This document shows positions 36,370 through 47,155 of a DNA stretch of 64,000 nucleotides, one piece after another. The first letter of the stretch is position 1. Each line of letters begins with the position of its first letter. A program made the translations under genes and the position numbers. The notes below the pieces were generated by a model. The model did no database searches. It was not told the origin of the DNA and saw nothing but the letters and a program-made list of their open reading frames with translations. Source of the DNA: Amycolatopsis sp. WQ 127309 (GTDB lineage: Bacteria; Actinomycetota; Actinomycetes; Mycobacteriales; Pseudonocardiaceae); the NCBI RefSeq assembly GCF_023023025.1, contig NZ_CP095481.1, positions 5,655,001 to 5,719,000 on the forward strand, in the 5' to 3' direction.

Positions 36370-36385
36370 TCCGGTCTAGACCAAT
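36370..36385. promoter_or_regulatory. DasR-responsive element (dre)-like operator
   Basis: TCCGGTCTAGACCAAT matches 13 of 16 bases of the dre consensus ACTGGTCTAGACCAGT, including the whole GGTCTAGACC core (36373-36382). A wider inverted repeat, CATTGG (36359-36364) and CCAATG (36381-36386), overlaps it. It lies between the divergent gntR and EIIB genes. Confidence 0.72.
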
Positions 36386-36542
36386 GATCTGATGGGGCAG
36401 GATGCTCCGCCGCGCGGACGGGTGTCAACCCACCGTTATCCGTTCGTGGCCCGCGGCGGCGTGCATGCCGACGAACGGCGTAGTACAGGTGGACACGCGG
36501 TTCGCGTCAGGTTGGGAACAAACAGTGAACAAGGAGACCGCG

Positions 36543-36782
36543 ATGGCGGATGACAGGCCGGAAAAGATCCTCGCGGCACTCGGCGGCGCGGGCAATCTCA
36601 CCGAGGTCGAGGGCTGCATCACACGGCTGCGGTGCGAGGTCGAGGACATGGGCCTCGTCGACGAGGCGGCCCTGAAGAAGGCCGGCGCGATGGGCGTCGT
36701 CAAGATGGGGAGCACGGCGCTGCAGGTGATCGTCGGGCCGGAGGCGGACACGATCGCCAGCGACATCGAGGACCTGCTGTGA
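36543..36782 (+). CDS. PTS EIIB, glucose/GlcNAc type
   Basis: 79 residues. Carries phosphate on Cys25 in GNLTEVEGCITRLRCEVED, then GAMGVVKMGSTALQVIVGPEA. ATG 36543 is chosen because AAGGAG at 36530-36535 is 7 nt upstream; GTG 36525 lies before that site. It is divergent from gntR and coupled to the EIIA gene (GTGA overlap). Corresponds in size and motif to NagF of Streptomyces. Confidence 0.93.
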   Translation: MADDRPEKILAALGGAGNLTEVEGCITRLRCEVEDMGLVDEAALKKAGAMGVVKMGSTALQVIVGPEADTIASDIEDLL

Positions 36783-37234
36783 GCCTGGAGATCCTCAGCC
36801 CGGTCGCCGGGCACGTGGTGGCGATCACCGAGGTCCCGGACCCGGTGTTCGCGCAGGCCATGGTGGGTCCGGGCATCGCCGTCCAGCCGACGGGTGGCCG
36901 TGCGGACGCGGTTTCGCCGGTCGACGGCACGATCAAGACGCTGCACCCGCACGCCTTCGTCGTCCAGACCGACGACGGCCAGGCCGTGCTCGTGCACCTG
37001 GGGATCGACACGGTGAAGGAGAAGGGCGAGGGCTTCACGCTGCACGTCGTCAAGGACGAGCAGGTGCGGGCCGGGCAGCCGATCGTCAGCTGGGACCCGG
37101 AGGCGGTGACCGCGGCGGGCTACTCGGCGATCGTGCCCGTCGTCGCGCTGGACGCCGGCGCGGAGGTGCTGTCCGGTTTGGACGGCGACCGCGACGTCAC
37201 GGCGGGCGAGCGCCTGTTCGCTTGGGACGCCTGA
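36779..37234 (+). CDS. crr: PTS EIIA, glucose type
   Basis: 151 residues. Receives phosphate from HPr. The active His is in AVLVHLGIDTVKEKGEGF (about residue 74), with a second conserved His in LHPHAFVVQT (about 60). The N-terminus LEILSPVAGHVVAITEVPDP and DGTIKTL are typical of EIIA-Glc. GTG 36779 overlaps the EIIB stop. A strong hairpin follows. Together with EIIC, EIIB and HPr it forms a nearly complete PTS; enzyme I is elsewhere. Confidence 0.95.
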   Translation: MSLEILSPVAGHVVAITEVPDPVFAQAMVGPGIAVQPTGGRADAVSPVDGTIKTLHPHAFVVQTDDGQAVLVHLGIDTVKEKGEGFTLHVVKDEQVRAGQPIVSWDPEAVTAAGYSAIVPVVALDAGAEVLSGLDGDRDVTAGERLFAWDA

Positions 37235-37251
37235 GTCGCTTTTGTCACACA

Positions 37252-37294
37252 CGAAGGGCCCTTGTGGACGATCACCGTCCACAAGGGCCCTTCG
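37252..37294. terminator. Bidirectional terminator between crr and the Rieske gene
   Basis: Perfect 19-bp stem CGAAGGGCCCTTGTGGACG pairing with 37276-37294 around loop ATCAC, between convergent stops at 37234 and 37310. Confidence 0.85.
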
Positions 37295-37309
37295 CTGTCT
37301 CCCGGCCCG

Positions 37310-37747
37310 TCAGCCGGTGACGACCTTCCCGTTCTCGACCTTCACCGCGACGGCCGGCAGCGGCTTGTTGGCCGGTCCCTGCTTGACCTCGCCGGTGAGG
37401 GCGTTGAACACCGAGCCGTGGCACGGGCAGACCAGGTCGGCGCCCTTCGGCGCGACCGTGCAGCCCTGGTGCGTGCAGATCGCGCTGAACGCGGCGACGG
37501 CCGAGTCCGAAGTGCGGGCCACGATCACGTCGGAGCCGTCCGGCGCCTTGGCCGCTTTGGCCTGGCCGACCGGGACGTCGGCGAGCGCCACGAGCGGGGT
37601 ACCTGCGGCGATGGGCGCCTGGGCGGTTCCCGGCTTCGAGTCGTCCGAGGATCCGCAGGCGGAAAGCGCGACGGCGCCCACGGCGACACCGGCGACTGTG
37701 GCACCGGTGGTGAGGACGGTGCGGCGGGAGTGCAGTTCGGCAGTCAT
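37310..37747 (-). CDS. Secreted Rieske (2Fe-2S) protein
   Basis: 145 residues. A twin-arginine signal (SRRTVLTTGATVAGVAVGAV) is followed by ALSACGS, where Cys31 fits a lipobox, so the protein is probably a Tat-exported lipoprotein. The cluster ligands are Cys91/His93 (CTHQGC) and Cys107/His110 (CPCHGS), with Cys96 and Cys109 placed for the stabilising disulfide. ATG 37747 starts the signal; the open frame further upstream is not conserved-looking. It is divergent from the membrane protein at 37860. A redox partner is not evident; such small Rieske proteins are frequent in actinomycetes. Confidence 0.93.
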   Translation of the reverse strand: MTAELHSRRTVLTTGATVAGVAVGAVALSACGSSDDSKPGTAQAPIAAGTPLVALADVPVGQAKAAKAPDGSDVIVARTSDSAVAAFSAICTHQGCTVAPKGADLVCPCHGSVFNALTGEVKQGPANKPLPAVAVKVENGKVVTG

Positions 37748-37859
37748 GCCTCTTAAACGAGATCGACATCGCTTCGGTTCAATTCCCACCGGGGCGGGTG
37801 AACCGGAACGCCCCCTGTTCCGTGTATTACCCGAGTGGGTGTGGAGCGGAGGAACGATC

Positions 37860-38228
37860 ATGGTGGGTTGGGTTCTGCGGATCGTCACGGCGGTGGCGCT
37901 GCTGGGTTCGGCGGGTGTGCACTACGTGCTGTGGACGGAGGACTACCCGGGCATCGTCGGCCCGCTGTTCCTGCTGGACGCGATCGCCGGGCTGGTGCTC
38001 GCGATCGCCGTGCTGGCCTGGCGGCACTGGCTGCCCGCGCTGGGCGCGTTCGGTTTCGGGGCGCTGACGCTCGGTGCGTACGTGCTGGCCGCGACGGTCG
38101 GCTTCGCCGGCAACCACGACCAGTTCAACAGCCAGCCGGAGTACTGGGGCGTGATCACCGAGGTGATCTGCATCATCGGCGGGCTGGCGCTGATGGTCGT
38201 GAAGGACCGGCGCAAAGTCGCGGTCTGA
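37860..38228 (+). CDS. Four-helix membrane protein preceding ECF sigma gene
   Basis: 122 residues with four hydrophobic segments: WVLRIVTAVALLGSAGVHYV, GPLFLLDAIAGLVLAIAVLA, ALGAFGFGALTLGAYVLAAT, and VITEVICIIGGLALMVV. A charged loop NHDQFNSQPEYWG lies before the last helix. GGAGG at 37846-37850 supports ATG 37860. The sigma gene begins 4 bp after the stop, so the three genes 37860-39401 form one unit. Function unknown; co-expression with the sigma/anti-sigma pair suggests a sensing or target role. Confidence 0.82.
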   Translation: MVGWVLRIVTAVALLGSAGVHYVLWTEDYPGIVGPLFLLDAIAGLVLAIAVLAWRHWLPALGAFGFGALTLGAYVLAATVGFAGNHDQFNSQPEYWGVITEVICIIGGLALMVVKDRRKVAV

Positions 38229-38232
38229 CCCC

Positions 38233-38745
38233 GTGGGCGAAGTCGCGGAGGACGCGCTGATGCGCGCGCTGCACGAGGAGCACGCGGCCGCGCTGTGGTC
38301 GTACGCGCTCCACCTGACCTCCGGGGACCGGATCCGCGCCGAGGACGTCGTCCAGGAGACGCTGCTGCGGGCCTGGCGGTCGACGACGGTGCTGGACCAG
38401 TCCCAGGGCTCGGCGCGGGCGTGGCTGTTCACGGTCGCCCGGCGGATCGCCATCGACGGCTGGCGCTCGGCGTCGGCGCGCTCGGAGGTGATGACCGACC
38501 AGCCGCCGGAGCGGGCCGTCGCGGACGGCACCGACCGCGCCGTGCAGGGCTGGCTGGTCGCCGAGGCGCTCGCGGAGCTCTCGGAACGGCACCGCGAGGT
38601 GCTGGTGCTGTGCTACTTCCAGGGGTATTCGGTCGCGGACGCGGCGGTGCGGCTGGGGGTGGCCGAGGGGACGGTCAAGTCGCGCACGCACTACGCGTTG
38701 CGCGCGCTGCGCCTGGTGCTCGAGGAGAGGGGGGTGACCCAGTGA
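38233..38745 (+). CDS. ECF RNA polymerase sigma factor
   Basis: 170 residues. Region 2 includes HEEHAAALWSYALHLTSGD and AEDVVQETLLRAWRS with the -10-recognising surface, and region 4 has LAELSERHREVLVLCYFQGY and VAEGTVKSRTHYALRAL. Close in outline to the SigK/SigL (ECF19) group. GTG 38233 starts 4 bp after the membrane protein gene; the stop overlaps the anti-sigma start (GTGA). Its target promoters are unknown. Confidence 0.94.
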   Translation: MGEVAEDALMRALHEEHAAALWSYALHLTSGDRIRAEDVVQETLLRAWRSTTVLDQSQGSARAWLFTVARRIAIDGWRSASARSEVMTDQPPERAVADGTDRAVQGWLVAEALAELSERHREVLVLCYFQGYSVADAAVRLGVAEGTVKSRTHYALRALRLVLEERGVTQ

Positions 38746-39401
38746 GTGAAGACCCGTTCGCGTCGTTCGACGCCGCGTACGTGCTCGGGGCGCTGTCCCC
38801 CGAGGACCGCCAGCGCTTCGAGCAGCACCTGCGCGGCTGCGAGCGCTGTGCCGCCGCGGTGCGTGAGCTGGCGGGCCTGCCGGGGCTGTTGGCCCAGAGC
38901 GGCCCACCGCAGGTCAGCGCGGTAGCGGACGCTGGTCCGCCACCGCCGGACCTGCTGTCGTCGGTGCTGAAGCGGGTGCGCCGCGGCCGCCGGATCCGCA
39001 ACGCGGTGACGTCGGTGTCGGCCGCGGTGGCGGTGGCGGCGTGCGTGGCGCTGGGAGTGGTGGCGGCGTTACCCGCGCCCGCCGCTCCGGCCTTGGATCC
39101 GCAGCCGCTGGCACTGACGGCCCTGGGGCAGTTCCCGGTCCGCGCCGACGCGCGCCTGGGCGTCCACGAGTGGGGCACCGAAGTCGACATGTCATGCAGC
39201 TACACGGGCGGCCGCAGCGGCGGCGACTACGCCTTGGTGGCAATAGGCCGCGACGGCAAGGAGACGCAGCTGGCAACGTGGAAGGCCCTGCCGGACAACA
39301 CGGCCCGCATCGTGGTGGGCACGGCGTTGAAGACCCCGGACATGGCTGCGCTGGAAGTCCGCGGTGGAAGCGGACGAGCGTTGCTGCGGCTGAGTTTGTG
39401 A
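38742..39401 (+). CDS. Zinc-finger anti-sigma factor
   Basis: 219 residues. The N-terminal ZAS domain has His29-x3-Cys33-x2-Cys36 (HLRGCERC). One membrane helix (VSAAVAVAACVALGVVAALP, about 90-110) is followed by an extracytoplasmic domain resembling the anti-sigma-K C-terminal domain (LATWKALPDNTARI). GTG 38742 overlaps the sigma stop. It should hold the sigma factor at the membrane until regulated proteolysis releases it. Confidence 0.92.
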   Translation: MSEDPFASFDAAYVLGALSPEDRQRFEQHLRGCERCAAAVRELAGLPGLLAQSGPPQVSAVADAGPPPPDLLSSVLKRVRRGRRIRNAVTSVSAAVAVAACVALGVVAALPAPAAPALDPQPLALTALGQFPVRADARLGVHEWGTEVDMSCSYTGGRSGGDYALVAIGRDGKETQLATWKALPDNTARIVVGTALKTPDMAALEVRGGSGRALLRLSL

Positions 39402-39415
39402 GCTCGTGAGGCCTC

Positions 39416-39456
39416 GGTGGCTCATCCGGGACGCAGGGGGTCCCGGATGAGCCACC
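39416..39456 (+). terminator. Hairpin ending the sigma/anti-sigma unit
   Basis: Perfect 17-bp stem GGTGGCTCATCCGGGAC pairing with 39440-39456 around a 7-nt loop, 14 nt after the anti-sigma stop. Confidence 0.8.
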
Positions 39457-39598
39457 CTCCGCTCCCGCTCGCCCACCATGCGGTGCCCGTGTCGGCCTGT
39501 CGCCCACAGGAGTGAAACCAACGCCGGAACGTCGCGAACGGACCGTTCGTGACGCCCGGCATTTGCCCTGGTCAACTCGCCCGCAGCAGGCTGGTGAG

Positions 39599-40201
39599 GT
39601 GATCTTCTTCCTCGTCGCAGCCACCGCAATCTCCGTGCCGATCGCGGCTTGGGCCCTGAGGCGCGCGGCCGCCCCGATCCCGGTCGCCACCGCCGCCGGT
39701 CTGACCACCCTCGGCGCCACGGCCGTCGCCGTCCGCTGGCTGACCGGTGGCTGGCCCGGCTGGTGGCTCCCGGTCCCGGCACTGCTGACCGTCTTCGCGG
39801 TCCCGCTGACCCTCGCCGACCTGCGCCACCTCCGGTTGCCCGACGTGCTGACCCTGCCCGCGTACCCCCTCTTCGGCGCCGCGATCGGCGCGGCCGCCCT
39901 GGGCGGCGGCGGACCGTCGCTCGCCATCCGAGCGGCGGCGGGCGCACTCCTGTTCGGCGGCGCACACGCGGCGATCCACCACCTCGCCCCGGCCGGACTC
40001 GGCGCGGGCGACGTGAAACTGTCCGGCAGCTTGGGCGCCGTCCTGGGCGCGGCGGGCTGGCCCGCCCTGATCCTGGCGACGCTCGCGGCCGCGCTGATCA
40101 CCCTCGCCATTGCGGCTGTCAGCCGGAAGGACCGCGTCCCGCACGGCCCGGCCCTCCTCGCCGCGGCGTGGCTGTGTGTGCTGTTCCCGCTCGCGTTGTG
40201 A
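39599..40201 (+). CDS. Type IV prepilin peptidase (A24 family)
   Basis: 200 residues, polytopic membrane aspartyl peptidase. The two catalytic aspartates lie in LADLRHLRLPDVLTLPAYP and LGAGDVKLSG, the A24 signature. Only the catalytic domain is present; the N-terminal methylase domain of PilD is absent, as in actinobacterial Flp/Tad or competence systems. GTG 39599 was chosen because the hydrophobic N-terminus starts there; GTG 39512 would add 29 polar residues. No pilin or secretion genes are adjacent. Confidence 0.88.
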   Translation: MIFFLVAATAISVPIAAWALRRAAAPIPVATAAGLTTLGATAVAVRWLTGGWPGWWLPVPALLTVFAVPLTLADLRHLRLPDVLTLPAYPLFGAAIGAAALGGGGPSLAIRAAAGALLFGGAHAAIHHLAPAGLGAGDVKLSGSLGAVLGAAGWPALILATLAAALITLAIAAVSRKDRVPHGPALLAAAWLCVLFPLAL

Positions 40202-40496
40202 CGGAGTCGCGCCACCTGTGTCCGGCCGGCTCACCATGGTCGGCGGCTGCCCGGCTCAGGCTCGCAATAGCGGCTGTCCGATCGAGGGCCGTGTCCCGCC
40301 CTCCGCACCCGCGGCGTGACTCCGCGCGCCCTCGCCGCCGGGGCTCGCGCAGCCCGTCCCGCACCCGCCGCGGCAACCCTTCGGCGGAGTGGCCATCCGC
40401 CGTCCGGATGTGTGCGCTTGTCCCTTCCTGCTGTCTCTGCGGGAGGGGCCGGGGCGCTGCTCCGGTCCCCTCGGCGCCCGTGACAGGATTGAGGAC
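40202..40496. other. Spacer upstream of aroC
   Basis: 295 bp in which I see no gene, hairpin or confident promoter; open frames reading through it are Arg/Ser-rich shadow sequence. Confidence 0.45.
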
Positions 40497-41680
40497 ATGT
40501 TGCGCTGGATCACCGCAGGTGAATCGCACGGACCCGCGCTGGCCGCCGTGCTCGAAGGCATGCCCGCCGGGGTGGAGGTCACCACCGCCGACGTCACCGG
40601 GCAGCTGGCCCGCCGCCGGCTCGGGTTCGGGCGCAGCCCGCGGATGGGCTTCGAGACCGACCACATCGCCTTCCTCGGCGGCGTCCGCCACGGGCGCACC
40701 CAGGGCGGCCCGATCGCCGTGCAGATCGAGAACGCCGAGTGGCCCAAGTGGGAACAGGTCATGGCGGCCGACCCGGTCGACCCGGAGATCCTCGAAGGCC
40801 TCGCCCGCAACGAACCGCTCACCCGGCCGCGGCCGGGCCACGCGGACCTGCCGGGCATGCAGAAGTACGGCTTCGACGAGGCGCGCCCGGTCCTGGAGCG
40901 GGCGAGCGCGCGGGAGACCGCGTCGCGCACCGCGCTGGGCACCGTCGCGCGGAACTACCTGCGGCAGCTGCTGGGCGTCGAGATCCTCAGCCACGTCGTG
41001 TCCATCGGCGGCGCGGACGCGCCCGAAGGCCCGCTGCCGGTCGCCGCGGACCTGCCCGCCATCGACGAGAGCCCGGTGCGCGCCTTCAGCCAGGAAGGCA
41101 CCGACGCGATGGTCGCCGAGGTCGACGCCGTGCGGAAGGCGGGCGACACCGTCGGCGGCGTGATCGAGGTCATCGCCTACGGCCTGCCGCCGGGCCTCGG
41201 CTCGCACGTCCACTGGGACCGCCGGCTCGACGCGCGGCTGGCCGGCGCGCTGATGGGCGTCCAGGCGATGAAGGGCGTCGAGGTCGGCGACGGCTTCACC
41301 ACCGCCCGCCGCTGGGGCAGCCAGGCGCACGACGAGATCGACCGCGGCTCCGGCCCGGTCGGCGTCACCCGCCGGTCCAACCGCGCGGGCGGTCTGGAGG
41401 GCGGCATCACCAACGGCGAGCCGCTGCGCGTGCGCGTCGCGATGAAGCCGATCTCGACCGTCCCCAAGGCACTGTCCACTGTGGACGTCCGGACGGGTGA
41501 GCCCGCGGTCGCCATCCACCAGCGCTCCGACGTCTGCGCGGTGCCGCGCGCCGGGGTCGTGCTGGAGTCCGTGGTGGCGCTGATCCTCGCGGACGCCGCG
41601 CTGGAGAAGTTCGGCGGCGACTCGCTGATCGAGAGCAAGCGCAACGCCGAGGCGTACCTGAAGGCCCTCGAGGAGCGCTG

Positions 41681-41684
<4 letters not shown>
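40497..41684 (+). CDS. aroC: Chorismate synthase
   Basis: Last step of the shikimate pathway, EPSP to chorismate, needing reduced FMN. 395 residues. Conserved blocks are [18 protein letters not shown] (N-terminus), RARSASRET-equivalent [42 protein letters not shown] and [18 protein letters not shown] 40497 begins [12 protein letters not shown], the family start; the open frame upstream is not conserved. It leads an overlapping set aroC-aroK-aroB-aroQ. Confidence 0.97.
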
Positions 41685-43746
<2,062 letters not shown>

Positions 43747-43750
<4 letters not shown>

Positions 43751-44664
43751 GCTTGCCGACGCTGACCACCGCGCGGCTCACCCTGCGGCCGCTGGTCGAA
43801 GCCGACCGCGAGAGCGTCGTGAAGGTGTTCTCCGACCCGGAGATGAGCCGCTACTTCGCCGCGGACTTCTCCGACCCGGCCGCGGCGAGCGGCATGGTGG
43901 ACCGCCGCTTGGCCTACGACGGCCCGGCCGGCCAAGGCCACTGGGTGATCGAGCGCGACGGCGAGGTCATCGGCGTCGCGCACCTGCGCCCGTCGTCCGA
44001 ACTGCCGGGCGGCGTGCCCGAGCTGGGCTACTACGTCGCGAGCGCGCACGCCGGACAGGGCCTCGCGTCCGAGGCCGCCCGCGCGGTGCTGGACCACGGG
44101 CTCGACGGCCTCGGCCTGCCCGCGGTCTGGGCGCTGGTGCACGAGAACAACGCGGCGAGCCGGAAAGTGGCCGGGCGCTTGGGTTTCCTCGACGTCGGCA
44201 GCGGCGTCCACTACGGCGACCTGCACCGCGTGCTGGTCGCGCTGCCCGCCACCCACGGGCGCCCGCACCACATCGAACTGTGGGTACCGGACCTCGCGGC
44301 GGCCGAGCGGAGCTGGGGCTGGCTGCTGGCCGAACTGGGCTGGCGCGAGTTCCAGCGCTGGCCCGCCGGAGTCAGCTGGCGCCTGGGTGCCACCTACCTG
44401 GTGGTCGAGGCATCACCCGCCATGAGCGCGCCGAACCACGAGCGCACCCGCCCCGGCTTGAACCACCTGGCACTGCACGTGGACACCCGCAAGCAGGTAG
44501 ACGACCTGGCGGCCCGCGCGCCCGACCACGGCTGGAGCCCGCTGTTCGAGGACCGCTACCCACACGCGGGCGGCGACGCCCACTACGCGGCCTACCTGGA
44601 GAACAACGCCGGTTTCGAGGTCGAACTGGTCGCGATCGAAGGCCCACCACCCAAACGAAACTGA
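43747..44664 (+). CDS. GNAT acetyltransferase fused to a VOC domain
   Basis: 305 residues. Residues 1 to about 165 are a RimJ/RimL-like N-acetyltransferase: [40 protein letters not shown] (acetyl-CoA loop), [18 protein letters not shown]. Residues about 172-300 are a glyoxalase-like VOC domain: [56 protein letters not shown] 43747 overlaps the aroQ stop, so it is translated with the shikimate genes. A link between the acetyltransferase and aromatic metabolism is only suggested by position. Confidence 0.88.
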
Positions 44665-45631
44665 CCCAGCCACCCGGCGGCCGGGTGTCGCGCGCGGTCA
44701 GATGGCAAACCCCCACCGCCTAAGGGAAGCGGCCCGGCGGCAGGCGACGAAAGCTGCCGGCCAAGGGAAGTGACCTGTGCCGGCGACGGCCGCCGGGCAG
44801 GGGAGTTGCTCGTTCGGCCAGGTGCCGCAGGCGGCCAGGGCGCCGTGGTCGGCAAGGTGGCAAGTCCGCCGGTCAAGGCAAATGGCGCGGCTCCGGCAGG
44901 CGATGAAGGCCGCTGGTCAAGAGCGGCGGGCGGCTTGCAGCGGCGCGCGGGCCGCAAGCGTGGGCGGCCGGGTTCAGCGCGAACAGAGGAAATAGCTCTC
45001 GTTGGCGACGGATGCCGTCGGTCGAGGTAGTGGCGCGGCTCCGGCAGGCGATGAAGGTCGTCGGCCGAGGTAGTGGCGCGGGTTGGCGACGGATGCCGCT
45101 GGCCGAGGAAGTGGGTCGGCGGCGACAGGGACGAAAGCCGCCGGCCAGGAGAAGTGACTTGGGCGGCGACGGCTGCGGGCCAGGGGAGTGGCTCTGTCGG
45201 CCAGGCGCCGCAGGCGGCCGGGCGCCGTGGACGGCAAGATGGCTAACCCGCCCGCCAAGATGGTGGCCCGGCCGAGCAGGCGATTGAAGGCCACCGGCCG
45301 AGGGAATCGACCTGGCCCTCCGGACGGGACAGCCGTCTGCCCGGTGCATGACTCCGCTGGGGCAGGTGGCGAATGCCCGCCCATCGAGCCCGAGGACAAG
45401 ATGGTCTGCCAAAGGGCGTCGCACCTCGGCGAGGCCGGTCCGGTTGATGGGGCCGCCGATCGAGCGTCGTGACCTGGCCGGACCGGCGACCGTCCGCGGA
45501 CCGGTGATCGAAAACCGCTGGCGAGAGGCTTGTGACGAACGATCTTCAAGCGTCAACCGACCGCGATCGGGGGACCGTCGACAGGGAGTGTCCTCACTCG
45601 GGTGGGTTGAGTCTCGCTACACTTCGGCGTC
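44665..45631. repeat. Degenerate tandem-repeat DNA, about 1 kb, non-coding
   Basis: No gene seen. The stretch 44735-45310 consists of imperfect units of roughly 36-40 bp that alternate GGCAGGCGATGAAGGCCG or GGCGACGGATGCCG with GGCCGAGGAAGTGGCGCGG. The longest exact copies are 27 bp, TGGCGCGGCTCCGGCAGGCG followed by ATGAAGG, at 44883-44909 and 45031-45057. GTTGGCGACGGATGCCG occurs at 45001-45017 and 45082-45098. The remainder to 45631 shows weaker traces. Open frames through it on both strands lack start signals. Confidence 0.78.
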
Positions 45632-47155
45632 GTGAGCCCGTTTCGTCGTGGGGGTCGGCGACCCGCTCGTGCCCTTCTCGCCGGCGTGCTGGCCGGGCTC
45701 CTGCTCGCGGGCTGTACCGAGGGTTACGCCCAGCCTCAAGCCGCCGGGGACAAGCCCGCCATCGCGGGGGGGCAGACCACCGACCCGTCTCGGCCCACCG
45801 ATGTCAAGCTCGCTTCGGGTGACCCCCGGCAGAGTGGCGGTGTGATCGCCGCCGGGGGCGCGGATGCCGTCTACAACTACGGGCCCACCGTGATGCTCGA
45901 CCGCGGGCAGACTCGGATGTGGTGGTGCAGCCAGTACGGCGGCGCCGGCCCGCCCGGCGACGACATCCTCTACGCCCAGGCGCAGTCCATGGACGGCCCG
46001 TTCACCGGGCCCGGCGGCGGCATCCCGGCCGCCGTCTTCTCCGGCGCGCCCGGGAACTTCGACGGCATGCACACCTGCGACCCGTCGGTGCTGCGCGTCG
46101 GCTCGACGTACTACCTCTACTACACCGGCGCGGCGGGCGACCACGCGCTTGGCAACGCCGTCGGGCTCGCGACCAGCCCCGACGGCGTCCACTGGACCCG
46201 CGCGGCCGGCGGGAAGCCGATCCTCGGGCCGTCGCACGACGTGCACCGCGCCAACGTCTACGGCGCCGGCCAGCCCTCGGCCGTCTACCTCGACGGCTGG
46301 TTCTACTTGATGTTCACCGACACCACCGGCCGCGCGGCGGGCTGGAACGGCGCCGGGCAGTTCGTGCTCCGCTCGCACGACCCGGCGTTCGCCGCCGGGG
46401 TGCAGGCGCTCGACGTCGGCGGGTTCGTGCCGGTGGCGTCGACCGCCACCCCGCGCACGCGCTCGGTGGTCGACGGCTTCAGCGCGGACCTGATGTGGGC
46501 CGGCGCGCTCGACGCGTGGGTCATCGCGCACGAGACCGACGACGGCACCACGCTCACGTTCTGGACGGCCGACTTCACCGAGCACCCGTTCCAGCCGGTC
46601 GTGATCGCCGGGCCGTGGAAGGAAGGGCCGGGCCTGGTCCGCCGCTCGGACGGTCACGCGCCGTTGTCGACGGCCGACCCGTGCGACCGGGTGCCGTTCG
46701 ACGTCGTGCGCGCCACCGCGATCGGCGGGGCGGCCGCGCCGACCGGCCTGCGGCACTACGGCCTCGACCTGCTCGGCAGCCAGGCCTGCGGGAACCCCGG
46801 CCGGGTGGCCGCGACGTTCGACGGCGTCACCATGCCGTCCCCGGAACGGACGATGGACCTGGTCCGGGCCGGCAAGCGGGTGCGGGTCGACCGGCGCGTG
46901 GTGGCGCTTTCGCTGGCCGGCGAGCTGCTGGACAAGGCGCCGCCCGCGGTGGCGGTGCTGCCGGTCGCGGCGCGGCTCGGCTCGGGCGCCGAAGCGGTGC
47001 AGACACCGGGACGCGGGTTCGCGCTGGTCCTCGACGACCACCGCCTGTGGCGGGTACCGGACGGCGGCGTGGCGCTGAACAACGGCTCACCACCGCACAC
47101 CGTCACGACGGCGCAGTGGGACGGCTACGCGCCGGGCCCCTCACTCGGCGGCTGA
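45632..47155 (+). CDS. GH43/five-bladed propeller-like lipoprotein
   Basis: 507 residues. Lipoprotein signal with lipobox LLAGC (Cys28). The middle (about 75-330) shows beta-propeller glycosidase blocks: VYNYGPTVMLDRGQTRMWW, GSTYYLYYTGAAGDHALGN, VGLATSPDGVHWTRAAGGKP and WFYLMFTDTTG, the pattern of GH43/GH32/GH68 clan proteins. The C-terminal part (about 350-507) is unassigned. Probably anchored to the outside of the membrane and acting on or binding glycans; the catalytic acids cannot be fixed from sequence by eye. GTG 45632 is used. Its 3' end overlaps the convergent membrane protein gene by 31 bp. Confidence 0.85.
   Translation: MSPFRRGGRRPARALLAGVLAGLLLAGCTEGYAQPQAAGDKPAIAGGQTTDPSRPTDVKLASGDPRQSGGVIAAGGADAVYNYGPTVMLDRGQTRMWWCSQYGGAGPPGDDILYAQAQSMDGPFTGPGGGIPAAVFSGAPGNFDGMHTCDPSVLRVGSTYYLYYTGAAGDHALGNAVGLATSPDGVHWTRAAGGKPILGPSHDVHRANVYGAGQPSAVYLDGWFYLMFTDTTGRAAGWNGAGQFVLRSHDPAFAAGVQALDVGGFVPVASTATPRTRSVVDGFSADLMWAGALDAWVIAHETDDGTTLTFWTADFTEHPFQPVVIAGPWKEGPGLVRRSDGHAPLSTADPCDRVPFDVVRATAIGGAAAPTGLRHYGLDLLGSQACGNPGRVAATFDGVTMPSPERTMDLVRAGKRVRVDRRVVALSLAGELLDKAPPAVAVLPVAARLGSGAEAVQTPGRGFALVLDDHRLWRVPDGGVALNNGSPPHTVTTAQWDGYAPGPSLGG

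Noticed and set aside
44665..45631. Tandem repeats considered as a CRISPR array
   Set aside because: Units are degenerate, spacers are not unique, no cas genes are near, and repeat lengths vary.
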